NCBI RefSeq assembly: GCF_032340315.1
Contig: NZ_CP135436.1
Span: 372,001-436,000 of the forward strand
DNA length: 64,000 bases
DNA from: Streptococcus sp. DTU_2020_1001019_1_SI_AUS_MUR_006
Lineage (GTDB): Bacteria; Bacillota; Bacilli; Lactobacillales; Streptococcaceae
Direction of reading: 5' to 3'
Shown here: in pieces, positions 46,086 through 55,478 of the stretch
How the letters are laid out: each line of letters opens with the position of its first letter
How positions within the stretch are numbered: the first letter of the stretch is position 1
Program-made: the position numbers and the translations under genes
The notes under the pieces: model-generated
Databases searched by the model: none
The model's input: only the letters and a program-made list of their open reading frames with translations
What the model was told of the DNA's origin: nothing

Positions 46086-47401
46086 ATCAGTTCCCTCTTA
46101 AATCTAATTACTTGTTTAAATACATCATTATCAATTTCTGTTTCTAAAATAACATTGTCATATTTTCCTAAAATTTCTTTAACATTATTAAGTCCAAGTC
46201 CTCTATGTCTTCCTTTAGTTGAAAATCCTAATTCAAATAAATCTTCGGATTTTACCTTTCTTTTTTTACAAGAGTTTTGGATGACAACTAGGGTTTCAAG
46301 ATCCAACTTGATGATAGCTACCTCTAGTTGTTTTTGATAGCTTTCAACTGCCCCTTCAACAGCATTATTGAGCAGAACGCTCATCACGCGCACCAAATCT
46401 AACAATTCCATAGATAAAGGTGTAATAATATCTTTTACCTCTAATGTGTACTCTACATCATTAGTTTTCGCATTGACAATAGATTGGGCAATCAAACTTC
46501 GAAGCGCTGAGTCCTCAATATTGTTCAAATCGAAATAGGTATACTTATCTGAACGTAATTTTTGATTTGCTTTGACAAGAACTTCACTGTAAACTCTGTC
46601 AATCTCTTGTAAATCTTTACTTTCAATCGCCATTCTTAAGCTGATAAGCATGCCTGTATAATCATGACGAAAACCACGAATTTCATTATATAAAGTAACA
46701 ATCTCATCCGTGTAAGTTTGTAAATGTTTTTGCTCAAACTTCTTTTGTTCCAATTCAATCTCTTTTTCTATCTGAACCTTGTGAGAATTCATAGAAAAGA
46801 AAGTCAAAAGTAGGCCAACAAAAATAATGGATGATAAAATACTTCCAAAACCATTTAAGTGACGAATCGTACTCACAATATCTGAAGTGAAAGAGACAAC
46901 GTGTAGAAAAATAAATGTAAAGAGCACTTTTTTCAGAAAAGGATATAGATAGTCTTTATCAAAATATTTAAATTCGAGATGGAAATAAGAAACAACAACT
47001 TTAATAACCAAATAAGTTAAGATCAGGATAAATAGAGAAAAATAATTGTTATACTTCAATGCAAACTCATCTCCTGTAATAGATGATAAGGTTACCGATA
47101 AAAAGTTATTAGTACTATTATATAAAAGAGAAAATAATAGACTGATAAAAATTCCCTTAGATTTCTCATACTTCTTAAATCCAACAAAGTAACCAAATAG
47201 GAGGAAAGGAAATAAAAATTTAGACAAACCAAAACTATCTAAGTTCAAGAAATGGAGAGTTACTTCTAATACTAATGGTAGTAGAAAGATATAAAGACTA
47301 AAAAAATATTGGTCTTTTCTAGTTGCTTTACAAACCCATTCATGAATTTTACTAATAATAAAAACATAAACAATAGCAATTACTAATCCGAATAAATCCA
47401 T
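46082..47401 (-). CDS. comD: pheromone receptor histidine kinase ComD
   Basis: HPK10-type sensor kinase, 439 aa. Six or seven TM helices in the first 205 residues sense the pheromone. Phospho-accepting His246 is in GFRHDYTGML, the N-box is VLLNNAVEGAVESY, and the G-box GRHRGLGLNNVKEIL. The membrane half is the part that varies with pherotype. It lies 22 bp after comC. Confidence 0.96.
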   Translation of the reverse strand: MDLFGLVIAIVYVFIISKIHEWVCKATRKDQYFFSLYIFLLPLVLEVTLHFLNLDSFGLSKFLFPFLLFGYFVGFKKYEKSKGIFISLLFSLLYNSTNNFLSVTLSSITGDEFALKYNNYFSLFILILTYLVIKVVVSYFHLEFKYFDKDYLYPFLKKVLFTFIFLHVVSFTSDIVSTIRHLNGFGSILSSIIFVGLLLTFFSMNSHKVQIEKEIELEQKKFEQKHLQTYTDEIVTLYNEIRGFRHDYTGMLISLRMAIESKDLQEIDRVYSEVLVKANQKLRSDKYTYFDLNNIEDSALRSLIAQSIVNAKTNDVEYTLEVKDIITPLSMELLDLVRVMSVLLNNAVEGAVESYQKQLEVAIIKLDLETLVVIQNSCKKRKVKSEDLFELGFSTKGRHRGLGLNNVKEILGKYDNVILETEIDNDVFKQVIRFKRELI

Positions 47402-47423
47402 TATTTCCCACCTTTATTTTTAC

Positions 47424-47558
47424 TTACTTACTTTTTGAAAAAAGAAAATTATTTATTGTATACATAGGTCTCCATTCCCCACCTCTAATTTCCTGCAGTT
47501 CTTTTTCGTTCAATTGTTGGAAATCTTTCATTTGAGCAAAATCTGTATTCTTTTTCAT
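47424..47558 (-). CDS. comC: competence-stimulating peptide precursor ComC
   Basis: Short gene of 44 codons plus stop. ATG at 47558 preceded by TAGGAGTTTATATT. The 27-residue leader starts MKKNTDFAQMKDFQQL and ends QEIRGG, a double-glycine export and cleavage signal. The mature peptide is EWRPMYTINNFLFSKSK (17 aa). It shares E1 and R3 and a basic tail with pneumococcal CSPs but little else. First gene of comCDE, with -10 at 47606 and a ComE repeat upstream. Confidence 0.93.
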   Translation of the reverse strand: MKKNTDFAQMKDFQQLNEKELQEIRGGEWRPMYTINNFLFSKSK

Positions 47559-47605
47559 AATATAAACTCCTATAATGTTTTTCTTGTAAATTAACTTACA
47601 AAAAT

Positions 47606-47611
47606 ATTATA
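47606..47611 (-). promoter_or_regulatory. comCDE -10 box
   Basis: TATAAT on minus, 47 bases before comC, 31 bp downstream of the ComE repeat. Confidence 0.7.
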
Positions 47612-47642
47612 TAAAATCTACGATACCTATAGAGAATTATCT

Positions 47643-47672
47643 CTCAAATGCTCAAATTTTATTCTGAAGTGT
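47643..47672 (-). promoter_or_regulatory. ComE-binding direct repeat
   Basis: ACACTTCAG, 12 bp, GCATTTGAG. Both halves fit the ComE pattern (aCAnTTcaG, N12, aCAgTTgaG), the second with two changes. The position before comC is as in pneumococcus. Confidence 0.82.
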
Positions 47673-47683
47673 CAAATTTTTAC

Positions 47684-47711
47684 AAAAAAAGCCGGGATTT
47701 TTTCCCAGCTT
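47684..47711 (-). terminator. tRNA-Arg terminator
   Basis: AAGCTGGG and CCCGGCTT stem, loop AAAAAAT, T run on minus. It lies directly upstream of the ComE repeat. Confidence 0.82.
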
Positions 47712-47723
47712 ACGATTTTACAC

Positions 47724-47797
47724 TGATCCCAGCAGGATTCGAACCTGCGACCGTTCGCTTAGAAGGCGAATGCTCTATCCAGCTGAGCTATGAGACC
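47724..47797 (-). tRNA. tRNA-Arg (TCT)
   Basis: 74 nt. Acceptor GGTCTCA/TGGGATC, anticodon stem TTCGC/GCGAA around CTTCTAA, T-arm GCAGG-TTCGAAT-CCTGC, discriminator A. Confidence 0.95.
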
Positions 47798-47840
47798 TTA
47801 CTAATCTATCTTATCAAAAAAATCTAGCTTAGTCAATCAT

Positions 47841-48320
47841 CTATTTATGATAGGGAGAGCCCTGTTGAATCGAAAACGCTCTATAAATTTGTTCTACTAA
47901 GACTAATCTCATTAGTTGATGAGGAAGCGTCAATCTCCCAAAACTAACAGAGAGATTGGCTCTTTTTTTCACCTCTGGAGATAGTCCTAAACTCCCACCA
48001 ATGATAAAAATGATTGTCGAAAATCCATTGATAGAAGCCCTTTCAAGCTGCTTACTGAACTCTTCAGAAGAAAAAGTTGTTCCTTCAATAGCTAAAACAA
48101 CTACAAAATCACGTTCCCCTACTTTAGCAAGAATGCGGTTCCCTTCCAACTCCAAAATCTTTTGATTTTCAGATTCGCTGGCCCGATCTGGTGTTTTTTC
48201 ATCAGCCAACTCAATCATTTCTAGATTAGCAAATCGTGAAATTCTCTTGGAGTATTCTGCTATGCCATCTTTGAGATATTTTTCTTTCAGTTTTCCAACT
48301 GTTACCACTTTAATTTTCAT
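47841..48320 (-). CDS. rlmH: 23S rRNA (pseudouridine1915-N3)-methyltransferase RlmH
   Basis: SPOUT-class methyltransferase of 159 aa. Diagnostic parts are [40 protein letters not shown] (SAM-binding knot) and [20 protein letters not shown]. It diverges from htrA, as in pneumococcus. Confidence 0.97.
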   Translation of the reverse strand: MKIKVVTVGKLKEKYLKDGIAEYSKRISRFANLEMIELADEKTPDRASESENQKILELEGNRILAKVGERDFVVVLAIEGTTFSSEEFSKQLERASINGFSTIIFIIGGSLGLSPEVKKRANLSVSFGRLTLPHQLMRLVLVEQIYRAFSIQQGSPYHK

Positions 48321-48441
48321 TCTTCTATTCTAACATATTCACACTCAATTTCACATCTTATTCACAGATAAGATTTTGAAAAACTTTAATAAATTCACAG
48401 GTTTTTGAAAGTTATCCACAAGTTGTGAAAAACTTTTTGTT
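48321..48441. other. rlmH-htrA intergenic region with DnaA boxes
   Basis: Two sites fit TTATNCACA: TTATTCACA at 48358-48366 and TTATCCACA at 48412-48420, about 2.2-2.3 kb from the main oriC cluster. Confidence 0.65.
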
Positions 48442-48458
48442 TTTAAGCTTGGATTAAG
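48442..48458 (+). promoter_or_regulatory. CiaR-type repeat before htrA
   Basis: TTTAAG-CTTGG-ATTAAG, matching the CiaR site TTTAAG-N5-TTTAAG with one change. It lies 10 bp upstream of -10 TATACT (48469-48474). htrA is a main CiaRH target in pneumococcus. Confidence 0.82.
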
Positions 48459-48503
48459 CTAGCTATTTTATACTTTCATTGATTAAAAAACATGGAGGCT
48501 TCT

Positions 48504-49688
48504 ATGAAAAACTTAAAAACTAGTTCCAAAAAATGGGGACAACTTTTAGTAGTCATTCTCATTAGCTTTTTTAGTGGTGTTTTAGGTACTTTTACGACAT
48601 TGCAGCTAAGTCAAAAACAAAACACTAATCCAACAAATACCACCACTGTCAGCAAAACAGCTGTAAAAAATGAAAACTCAACCACACAGGCAGTCGATAA
48701 AGTTAAAGATGCTGTAGTATCTGTCATTACTTACTCCGCAAACTCCCAAAATAGTTTATTTGGATCTACAGAGACTGATACAGATACAAATACTGAGCAA
48801 GTATCTAGTGAAGGTTCTGGAGTTATTTATAAAAAAGAAGGTAACTTTGCTTACCTCGTAACCAATACTCACGTTATTAATGGCGCTAAAAAAGTTGATA
48901 TTCGTTTAGCAGATGGGACTAAAGTTCCAGGTGAAATTGTTGGTTCTGATACTTATTCTGACATTGCAGTTGTAAAAATTGCTGCAGATAAGGTGACTAC
49001 AGTAGCCGAATTTGGAGATTCTGATCAACTAACAGTTGGAGAAACAGCTATTGCAATCGGAAGCCCTCTAGGTTCTGAATATGCCAATACCGTGACACAA
49101 GGCATCGTGTCAAGTTTGAATAGAAATGTTTCTTTAAAATCTGAAGATGGACAAGCTATCTCTACAAAGGCTATCCAAACAGATACAGCCATCAACCCTG
49201 GAAACTCTGGCGGTCCCTTAATCAATATTCAGGGACAAGTAATCGGAATTACATCTAGTAAAATCGCCACAAACGGTGGAACGTCTGTGGAAGGACTTGG
49301 TTTTGCCATTCCTTCAAACGATGCCATCAATATTATCAATCAATTGGAAAAGAATGGAAAAGTCACTCGACCAGCCTTGGGCATTCAAATGGTCAACCTT
49401 TCAAATCTTAGTAGCACTGATTTACAAAGATTGAATGTACCATCAAGTGTCACTGCAGGAGTAGTTGTTCGTTCTGTTATAACTAGTATGCCTGCCAATG
49501 GACATCTACAACAATATGACGTCATTACAAAAGTGGATGATAAAGCTATTTCTTCAACTACTGAATTACAAAGTGCTCTATATAGCCATTCTATCGGAGA
49601 TAGCATGACCATTACATACTACCGTAATGGCAAGGAAGAAACAACTACCATTAAATTAGATAAGAGTACTAGTGATTTGGAACAATAG
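48504..49688 (+). CDS. htrA: serine protease HtrA (DegP/S family)
   Basis: Membrane-anchored surface quality-control protease, 394 aa. N-terminal TM helix (about 12-35), Ser/Thr-rich linker, trypsin-like domain with NTHVING (His), YSDIAVV (Asp) and NPGNSGGPL (Ser), and one PDZ domain (about 290-380). The frame has an earlier ATG at 48492, but that ATG precedes the GGAGG ribosome site, which fits [10 protein letters not shown] at 48504. In pneumococcus HtrA also degrades competence pheromone. Confidence 0.96.
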   Translation: MKNLKTSSKKWGQLLVVILISFFSGVLGTFTTLQLSQKQNTNPTNTTTVSKTAVKNENSTTQAVDKVKDAVVSVITYSANSQNSLFGSTETDTDTNTEQVSSEGSGVIYKKEGNFAYLVTNTHVINGAKKVDIRLADGTKVPGEIVGSDTYSDIAVVKIAADKVTTVAEFGDSDQLTVGETAIAIGSPLGSEYANTVTQGIVSSLNRNVSLKSEDGQAISTKAIQTDTAINPGNSGGPLINIQGQVIGITSSKIATNGGTSVEGLGFAIPSNDAINIINQLEKNGKVTRPALGIQMVNLSNLSSTDLQRLNVPSSVTAGVVVRSVITSMPANGHLQQYDVITKVDDKAISSTTELQSALYSHSIGDSMTITYYRNGKEETTTIKLDKSTSDLEQ

Positions 49689-49698
49689 TTTACAGATA

Positions 49699-49715
49699 TG
49701 TAAAGTTGCTTTACA
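49699..49715. promoter_or_regulatory. palindrome TGTAAA-N5-TTTACA before parB
   Basis: TGTAAAGTTGCTTTACA, 29 bp before the parB ATG. It is preceded by TTTACA-GATA, so three half sites alternate in orientation. The last TTTACA could be a -35 box. Confidence 0.5.
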
Positions 49716-49744
49716 GAATATCTAAGTTGTGTTAATGTAGAATT

Positions 49745-50503
49745 ATGGAAGAATTTAAAATTGTTCAAATAAAAGATATTCAAAAAAATCCCTATCAACC
49801 TCGGAAGGAATTTTCAGAAGAAAAAATACAAGAACTGGCCCATTCTATTAAGGAAAACGGCTTGATTCAGCCAATCATCGTTAGAAAATCTCCAGTACTT
49901 GGATATGAAATTCTAGCTGGAGAAAGACGGTATCGCGCTTCAATAGCTGCTGGACTTTCAGAAGTTCCAGTCATTGTTAAGCAACTTTCTGATCAAGATA
50001 TGATGCTTCATTCTATCATTGAGAATCTCCAACGAGAAAATTTAAATCCTATCGAGGAAGCTAAAGCATATCAATCCTTAATTGATAAAGGTTTTACCCA
50101 CACAGAAATTGCTGAAAAAATGGGAAAATCTCGACCTTATATTACAAACCTAGTTCGATTATTAGGACTACCTAAACATATCCTGATAGAGGTTGAAAGT
50201 GGTAGACTTTCTCAAGCTCATGCTAGACTCCTCATTCAATTATCAAGTGATAAACAAGACAAACTCTTGAATCGTATTCAAACTGAAAATCTCTCTGTTC
50301 GACAAGTTGAACAAATACTACAAAAAACGAAGAAGAGCAGCAAAAAAGAAAAAGACCACTTTGTCAAAGACGAAGAGCAAAAATTGAAAAAAATACTCGG
50401 ATTAGATGTTCAGATTAAGCTACAAAAAAAAGATAGTGGTAAAATTTCAATTTCCTTCCATAACCAAGATGAATACCAACAATTTATTAACAGCCTGAAA
50501 TAA
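49745..50503 (+). CDS. parB: chromosome segregation protein ParB (Spo0J)
   Basis: 252-aa CTPase/DNA-binding protein that loads at parS and recruits SMC. ParB motifs NPYQPRKEF, LAGERRYRAS and IENLQRENLNPIEEAKAY, HTH at about 118-140 (TEIAEKMGKSRPYITNLVR) and a C-terminal dimer domain. No parA is present, as usual in streptococci. parS sites lie at 28716, 39928 and 62074 here. It follows htrA by 56 bp. Confidence 0.96.
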   Translation: MEEFKIVQIKDIQKNPYQPRKEFSEEKIQELAHSIKENGLIQPIIVRKSPVLGYEILAGERRYRASIAAGLSEVPVIVKQLSDQDMMLHSIIENLQRENLNPIEEAKAYQSLIDKGFTHTEIAEKMGKSRPYITNLVRLLGLPKHILIEVESGRLSQAHARLLIQLSSDKQDKLLNRIQTENLSVRQVEQILQKTKKSSKKEKDHFVKDEEQKLKKILGLDVQIKLQKKDSGKISISFHNQDEYQQFINSLK

Positions 50504-50516
50504 GGCTGTTATTTTA
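50489..50516 (+). terminator. parB terminator overlapping the stop codon
   Basis: AACAGCC and GGCTGTT pair around TGAAATAA, which contains the parB stop, then ATTTTAG. Confidence 0.7.
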
Positions 50517-50724
50517 GTATTCTTAACGAACATAGTTATCCACTGCATTTTAGTTTTTAAAAGCCCAGTATTTCAGAATTTTTCTTAGTTATCCACATTT
50601 TGTGGATAACATTTAAAAACATTGTTAATTGTTTTCCACAACTTGTGGAAAAATAATCTTATCTATGGTAAAATGATTCTATCAATAAACCTTTTAAATT
50701 CTATAGTAAAGGAGGAGAAAATCA
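50517..50724. other. oriC: oriC, part upstream of dnaA
   Basis: Five DnaA-box-like sites: TTATCCACT (50536), TTATCCACA (50589, plus), TTATCCACA (50601-50609, minus), TTTTCCACA (50632, plus) and TTTTCCACA (50644-50652, minus). The middle two are perfect and form an inverted pair 3 bp apart. AT-rich DNA and the dnaA promoter (extended -10 TGGTAAAAT at 50666-50674) follow. Confidence 0.88.
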
Positions 50725-52080
50725 TTGAAGGAAAAACAATTTTGGAATCGTCTTTTAGAACTTGCACATGATAAATTAACTCAGTCAGTTTATGATTTCT
50801 ATATTTTAGACGCAAAACTGGTTAAAGTTGAAGAAAATACTGTAACGATTTTCTTACCCCGCGATGAAATGCAGATATTCTGGGAACGAAATATCAATGG
50901 GATGCTTTTAGCAGCAGGTTTTGAAATCTATGATACTGAAATAAAAGCTCATTATATCTTCACGAAAGTTGAAGAAGCGAGCTCACAAGTAGCTTTCGAG
51001 TCTGAACCTGGCAACGATTATCAACCAAGTCAATCCACTATTCCATATTCTGAAACTGGACTCAAGGAAAAGTATACTTTCGATAATTTTGTTCAAGGGG
51101 ATGGTAATGTTTGGGCTAAGTCTGCTGCTTTGGCTGTTTCTGAAGATCCAGGATTAACTTACAATCCTCTATTTATCTACGGAGGGCCTGGACTTGGAAA
51201 AACTCACCTGTTAAATGCCCTTGGAAATGAAATTCTAAAAAAGAGCCCAAATGCGCGTGTAAAATACATACCTGCTGAAAGTTTTATTAATGAATTTCTA
51301 GAGCATTTGAGACTTAATGATATGGAAAAATTCAAGAAAACTTACCGTAGTTTAGACCTCCTACTCATTGATGATATTCAATCACTTAGTGGAAAGAAAG
51401 TACAAACTCAGGAAGAGTTTTTCAATACATTTAACGCCCTTCACAATAATAATAAACAGATTGTTTTAACGAGTGACCGTAGACCTGAACATTTAGAGAG
51501 TCTACCTGAACGTCTGGTCACGCGCTTCTCGTGGGGATTAACGACAGATATCACACCACCTGATTTTGAAACACGTATTGCGATTTTACAGAGTAAGACT
51601 GAACATCTCAACTATCATTTTCAGAATGATACACTCGAATATTTGGCTGGACAATTTGACTCTAACGTGCGAGAACTCGAAGGAGCACTCAACGATATCA
51701 GCCTAATGGCCAAAGTCAAAAAAATTAACGATATCACAGTTGACATTGCAGCTGAAGCTATTCGTGCTCGTAAACAAGACGTTAGCAAAATGATCGTGAT
51801 TCCAATTGATAAAATCCAGACAGAAGTTGGAAACTTCTATGGTGTTAGTGTCAAGGAAATGAAAGGAACTAGACGTGTTCAAAATATCGTTTTAGCCCGT
51901 CAAGTTGCCATGTATCTAGCCAGAGAAATGACTGATAATAGCCTTCCTAAGATTGGAAAAGAGTTTGGTGGTAAAGACCACACAACGGTCATTCACGCTC
52001 ATGGAAAAATCAAATCCATGCTTGAAACAGATGATAATTTACGTATAGAAATTGAAAACATCAAAAAGAAAATTAAATAA
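50725..52080 (+). CDS. dnaA: chromosomal replication initiator DnaA
   Basis: Origin-binding AAA+ protein, 451 aa. TTG start with AAGGAGGAG upstream. Domain I at 1-85, short acidic linker, AAA+ domain with Walker [16 protein letters not shown] (about 154-168) and [10 protein letters not shown], and C-terminal HTH with [20 protein letters not shown] and [11 protein letters not shown]. It is flanked by DnaA boxes on both sides. Domain I differs strongly from the pneumococcal sequence I recall, while domains III and IV are close. Confidence 0.97.
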   Translation: MKEKQFWNRLLELAHDKLTQSVYDFYILDAKLVKVEENTVTIFLPRDEMQIFWERNINGMLLAAGFEIYDTEIKAHYIFTKVEEASSQVAFESEPGNDYQPSQSTIPYSETGLKEKYTFDNFVQGDGNVWAKSAALAVSEDPGLTYNPLFIYGGPGLGKTHLLNALGNEILKKSPNARVKYIPAESFINEFLEHLRLNDMEKFKKTYRSLDLLLIDDIQSLSGKKVQTQEEFFNTFNALHNNNKQIVLTSDRRPEHLESLPERLVTRFSWGLTTDITPPDFETRIAILQSKTEHLNYHFQNDTLEYLAGQFDSNVRELEGALNDISLMAKVKKINDITVDIAAEAIRARKQDVSKMIVIPIDKIQTEVGNFYGVSVKEMKGTRRVQNIVLARQVAMYLAREMTDNSLPKIGKEFGGKDHTTVIHAHGKIKSMLETDDNLRIEIENIKKKIK

Positions 52081-52237
52081 CTTGTGGATAACTTTTTAAA
52101 AAATCTCTTATTTATCCACATCTTTTAAACAAGGCTCTGTCCTTGAGTTTTCTTGATTACAAGTGTTTTTCCACAGATTTCACACGCTCTATTATTACTA
52201 TTATCCTTCTAATAATAAAAAGAATAAAGGAGAATCC
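52081..52237. other. oriC, part between dnaA and dnaN
   Basis: TTATCCACA at 52083-52091 (minus) and 52112-52120 (plus) are perfect. TTTTCCACA at 52167-52175 is one base off. A likely DNA-unwinding AT-rich stretch lies between and after them. Confidence 0.82.
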
Positions 52238-53374
52238 ATGATTCATTTTTCAATTAATAAAAACTTATTTTTACAAGCCTTAAATACAACAAAGAGAGCT
52301 ATTAGCTCAAAGAATGCAATTCCTATTTTATCGACTGTAAAAATTGATGTTACCAATGAAGGAATTACCTTGATTGGATCAAATGGTCAAATCTCAATCG
52401 AAAATTTTATCTCGCAAAAAAATGAAAATGCAGGTCTCTTGATTAACTCTTTAGGTTCAGTTCTACTGGAAGCTTCTTTCTTTATCAATGTTGTTTCAAG
52501 CCTTCCAGATGTAACACTTGATTTTAAAGAGATTGAACAAAAGCAAATTGTCTTAACTAGTGGAAAATCAGAGATTACTCTTAAAGGAAAAGATAGTGAG
52601 CAATATCCACGTATTCAGGAAATTTCTGCAAGCAATCCTTTACTTCTTGAAACAAAACTTCTTAAAAAGATTATCAATGAAACAGCTTTTGCAGCTAGTA
52701 CCCAAGAAAGCCGTCCTATTTTGACAGGTGTCCACTTTGTTTTAAGCAACCACAAAGAATTAAAAACAGTTGCGACAGACTCTCACCGTCTTAGTCAGAA
52801 AAAGTTGACTCTTGAAAAAAATAGCGATGATTTTGATGTTGTCATCCCAAGTCGTTCGCTACGCGAATTTTCAGCTGTTTTTACGGATGATATCGAAACA
52901 GTGGAGATTTTCTTCGCCAATAATCAAATTCTCTTTAGAAGTGAAAATATTAGCTTCTACACACGTCTCTTAGAAGGAAATTATCCAGATACCGATCGAT
53001 TGATTCCAACAGATTTCAATACAACAGTGACTTTTGATGTTGCTAAACTACGCCAGTCTATGGAACGTGCTCGTCTCTTATCAAGTGCGACACAAAATGG
53101 TACTGTTAAATTAGAAATCAAAGAAGGAGTTGTAAGTGCCCATGTCCATTCTCCAGAAGTAGGGAAAGTAAACGAAGAAATTGATACTGAAAATGTAAGT
53201 GGTGCTGATTTGACGATTAGTTTCAACCCAACTTATTTGATTGAAGCACTAAAAGCTTTGAATAGCGAAAAAGTTACAATCAGCTTTATTTCAGCAGTTC
53301 GTCCATTTACTCTAGTTCCAGCTGATACAGATGAAGATTTCATGCAGCTCATCACACCAGTTCGTACAAATTAA
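52238..53374 (+). CDS. dnaN: DNA polymerase III beta subunit (sliding clamp)
   Basis: Sliding clamp, 378 aa from MIHFSINKNLFLQALN, with three repeated clamp folds; LLEGNYPDTDRLIP and ending LVPADTDEDFMQLITPVR. The open frame begins at 52163 inside the origin region, but AAAGGAGAATCC sets the start at 52238, the family's usual start. Confidence 0.97.
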   Translation: MIHFSINKNLFLQALNTTKRAISSKNAIPILSTVKIDVTNEGITLIGSNGQISIENFISQKNENAGLLINSLGSVLLEASFFINVVSSLPDVTLDFKEIEQKQIVLTSGKSEITLKGKDSEQYPRIQEISASNPLLLETKLLKKIINETAFAASTQESRPILTGVHFVLSNHKELKTVATDSHRLSQKKLTLEKNSDDFDVVIPSRSLREFSAVFTDDIETVEIFFANNQILFRSENISFYTRLLEGNYPDTDRLIPTDFNTTVTFDVAKLRQSMERARLLSSATQNGTVKLEIKEGVVSAHVHSPEVGKVNEEIDTENVSGADLTISFNPTYLIEALKALNSEKVTISFISAVRPFTLVPADTDEDFMQLITPVRTN

Positions 53375-53377
53375 TGG

Positions 53378-53407
53378 AAAGAGGTTGAGCCTAGCTCGCC
53401 TCTTTTA
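53378..53407 (+). terminator. dnaN terminator
   Basis: AAAGAGGTTGAGC and GCTCGCCTCTTT pair with a bulge, then TTTA. TATAAT for the next gene is only 4 bp further (53411-53416). Confidence 0.65.
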
Positions 53408-53440
53408 TGATATAATCGAAAAAGAAAAAGGAGACTAACT

Positions 53441-53635
53441 ATGTATCAAGTTGGAAATTTTGTTGAAATGAAAAAACCTCATGCTTGTACGATTAAGTCA
53501 ACAGGCAAAAAGGCAAATCGCTGGGAAATTACCCGTGTTGGTGCAGATATCAAAATAAAATGTAGCAATTGTGATCATGTGGTCATGATGAGTCGCTATG
53601 ATTTTGAAAGAAAAATGAACAAAATCATCGACTAG
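53441..53635 (+). CDS. DUF951 family protein
   Basis: 64-aa conserved protein with KKPHACTIKSTGKKANRWEI and the cysteine pair CSNCDH, typical of DUF951 (small beta-barrel, possibly nucleic-acid binding). It lies between dnaN and ychF in most streptococci. AAAAGGAGACTAACT precedes the ATG. Confidence 0.88.
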   Translation: MYQVGNFVEMKKPHACTIKSTGKKANRWEITRVGADIKIKCSNCDHVVMMSRYDFERKMNKIID

Positions 53636-53720
53636 GAACCCCATAGTAAGAGGGTTAGCAAGTTTTCCCTTTTTGTGTTATAATATTGAAGATTGAAATG
53701 TGAACGGAGAATGAGAAACT

Positions 53721-54836
53721 ATGGCTTTAACAGCAGGTATTGTAGGTTTACCAAACGTTGGTAAATCAACCCTATTTAATGCAATTACAAAAGCAGGAGC
53801 AGAGGCTGCAAACTATCCTTTTGCGACCATTGATCCAAACGTTGGAATGGTAGAAGTTCCAGATGAACGCCTCCAAAAATTGACGGAAATGATTACTCCT
53901 AAAAAGACAGTTCCAACAACCTTTGAATTTACAGATATTGCAGGGATTGTAAAAGGAGCATCAAGAGGAGAAGGTCTTGGGAATAAATTCTTGGCCAACA
54001 TCCGTGAAGTTGATGCGATTGTTCATGTGGTTCGTGCCTTTGATGATGAAAATGTCATGCGTGAGCAAGGTCGCGAAGATGCCTTTGTGGATCCGCTAGC
54101 AGATATTGATACCATTAACCTAGAGTTGATTCTTGCTGATTTAGAATCAGTCAATAAACGCTATGCGCGTGTAGAAAAAATGGCGCGTACGCAAAAAGAT
54201 AAGGAATCAGTTGCAGAATTTAACGTTCTCCAAAAGATTAAACCTGTTCTTGAAGATGGAAAATCAGCTCGTACCATTGAATTTACAGATGAAGAGCAAA
54301 AAGTAGTTAAAGGCCTTTTCCTTTTGACCACGAAACCAGTTCTTTATGTAGCAAATGTTGATGAGGATGTGGTTGGAGATCCAGAATCTATCGATTATGT
54401 GAAACAAATTCGTGAATTCGCAGCAACAGAAAATGCAGAAGTAGTAGTCATTTCTGCGCGTGCTGAAGAAGAAATTTCTGAGTTAGACGATGAAGATAAA
54501 AAAGAGTTTCTTGAAGCCATTGGTTTGACAGAATCAGGTGTGGATAAGTTGACTCGTGCAGCATATCATTTGTTAGGACTTGGAACTTACTTCACAGCCG
54601 GTGAAAAAGAAGTTCGTGCTTGGACCTTTAAACGTGGCATGAAAGCTCCTCAGGCAGCTGGTATCATCCACTCTGACTTTGAAAAAGGTTTTATTCGTGC
54701 AGTGACTATGTCTTATGACGATTTAGTAAAATACGGCTCTGAAAAGGCTGTAAAAGAAGCAGGACGTTTGCGTGAAGAAGGAAAAGAATATGTCGTGCAA
54801 GATGGCGATATTATGGAATTCCGCTTTAACGTTTAA
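53721..54836 (+). CDS. ychF: ribosome-binding ATPase YchF (Obg family)
   Basis: 371-aa Obg-related ATPase. G1 [14 protein letters not shown] (about 9-22), G3 [20 protein letters not shown], the non-canonical G4 NVDE (giving ATP preference) and a C-terminal TGS domain. TATAAT lies 35-40 bp upstream. It ends at a hairpin terminator. Confidence 0.96.
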   Translation: MALTAGIVGLPNVGKSTLFNAITKAGAEAANYPFATIDPNVGMVEVPDERLQKLTEMITPKKTVPTTFEFTDIAGIVKGASRGEGLGNKFLANIREVDAIVHVVRAFDDENVMREQGREDAFVDPLADIDTINLELILADLESVNKRYARVEKMARTQKDKESVAEFNVLQKIKPVLEDGKSARTIEFTDEEQKVVKGLFLLTTKPVLYVANVDEDVVGDPESIDYVKQIREFAATENAEVVVISARAEEEISELDDEDKKEFLEAIGLTESGVDKLTRAAYHLLGLGTYFTAGEKEVRAWTFKRGMKAPQAAGIIHSDFEKGFIRAVTMSYDDLVKYGSEKAVKEAGRLREEGKEYVVQDGDIMEFRFNV

Positions 54837-54860
54837 TCAGTATTTAAAATAATGTCAATT

Positions 54861-54887
54861 AGGTTGGAAAAAAATTCCAACCCTTTT
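54861..54887 (+). terminator. ychF terminator
   Basis: GGTTGGAA and TTCCAACC with an A-rich loop, then CTTTTGG. Confidence 0.72.
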
Positions 54888-54908
54888 GGCTTTTGAAAGG
54901 AAATTTAA

Positions 54909-55478
54909 ATGACAAAATTACTTGTAGGATTGGGAAATCCAGGAGATAAATATTTTGAAACTAAACATAATGTTGGCTTTATGCTGATTGACCAACTAGC
55001 AAAAAAACAGAATGTTACCTTTACACACGATAAGATATTCCAAGCTGAATTAGCTTCATTTTTCCTTAATGGGGAAAAAATTTATCTGGTGAAACCGACG
55101 ACTTTTATGAATGAAAGTGGAAAAGCTGTTCATGCATTGTTAACTTATTATGGTTTAGATATTGAAGATTTACTGATCATTTACGATGACCTTGACATGG
55201 AAGTCGGAAAAATTCGTCTTCGTGCTAAAGGATCAGCTGGTGGTCATAATGGAATTAAGTCGATTATTCAACATATTGGTACACAGGTTTTCAATCGTGT
55301 AAAGATTGGTATTGGTAGACCTAAAAAAGGAATGTCTGTTGTTCACCATGTTTTGACTAAGTTTGATCAGGAAGATTATATCGGTATTTTACAGTCAATT
55401 GACAAGGTTGACGATGCTGTAAATTATTATTTACAAGAAAAAAACTTTGAAAAGACGATGCAGAAATATAATGGATAA
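54909..55478 (+). CDS. pth: peptidyl-tRNA hydrolase
   Basis: 189-aa enzyme that releases peptides from stalled t[23 protein letters not shown] contains the catalytic His (about 21), and [25 protein letters not shown] and [12 protein letters not shown] are the family blocks. TTGAAAGGAAATTTAA precedes the ATG. Its last codons overlap the start of mfd. Confidence 0.97.
   Translation: MTKLLVGLGNPGDKYFETKHNVGFMLIDQLAKKQNVTFTHDKIFQAELASFFLNGEKIYLVKPTTFMNESGKAVHALLTYYGLDIEDLLIIYDDLDMEVGKIRLRAKGSAGGHNGIKSIIQHIGTQVFNRVKIGIGRPKKGMSVVHHVLTKFDQEDYIGILQSIDKVDDAVNYYLQEKNFEKTMQKYNG

Noticed and set aside
52163..52237. N-terminal extension of dnaN
   Set aside because: It would run through a DnaA box region (residues such as YYYYYPSNNKK); AAAGGAG and family start indicate 52238.
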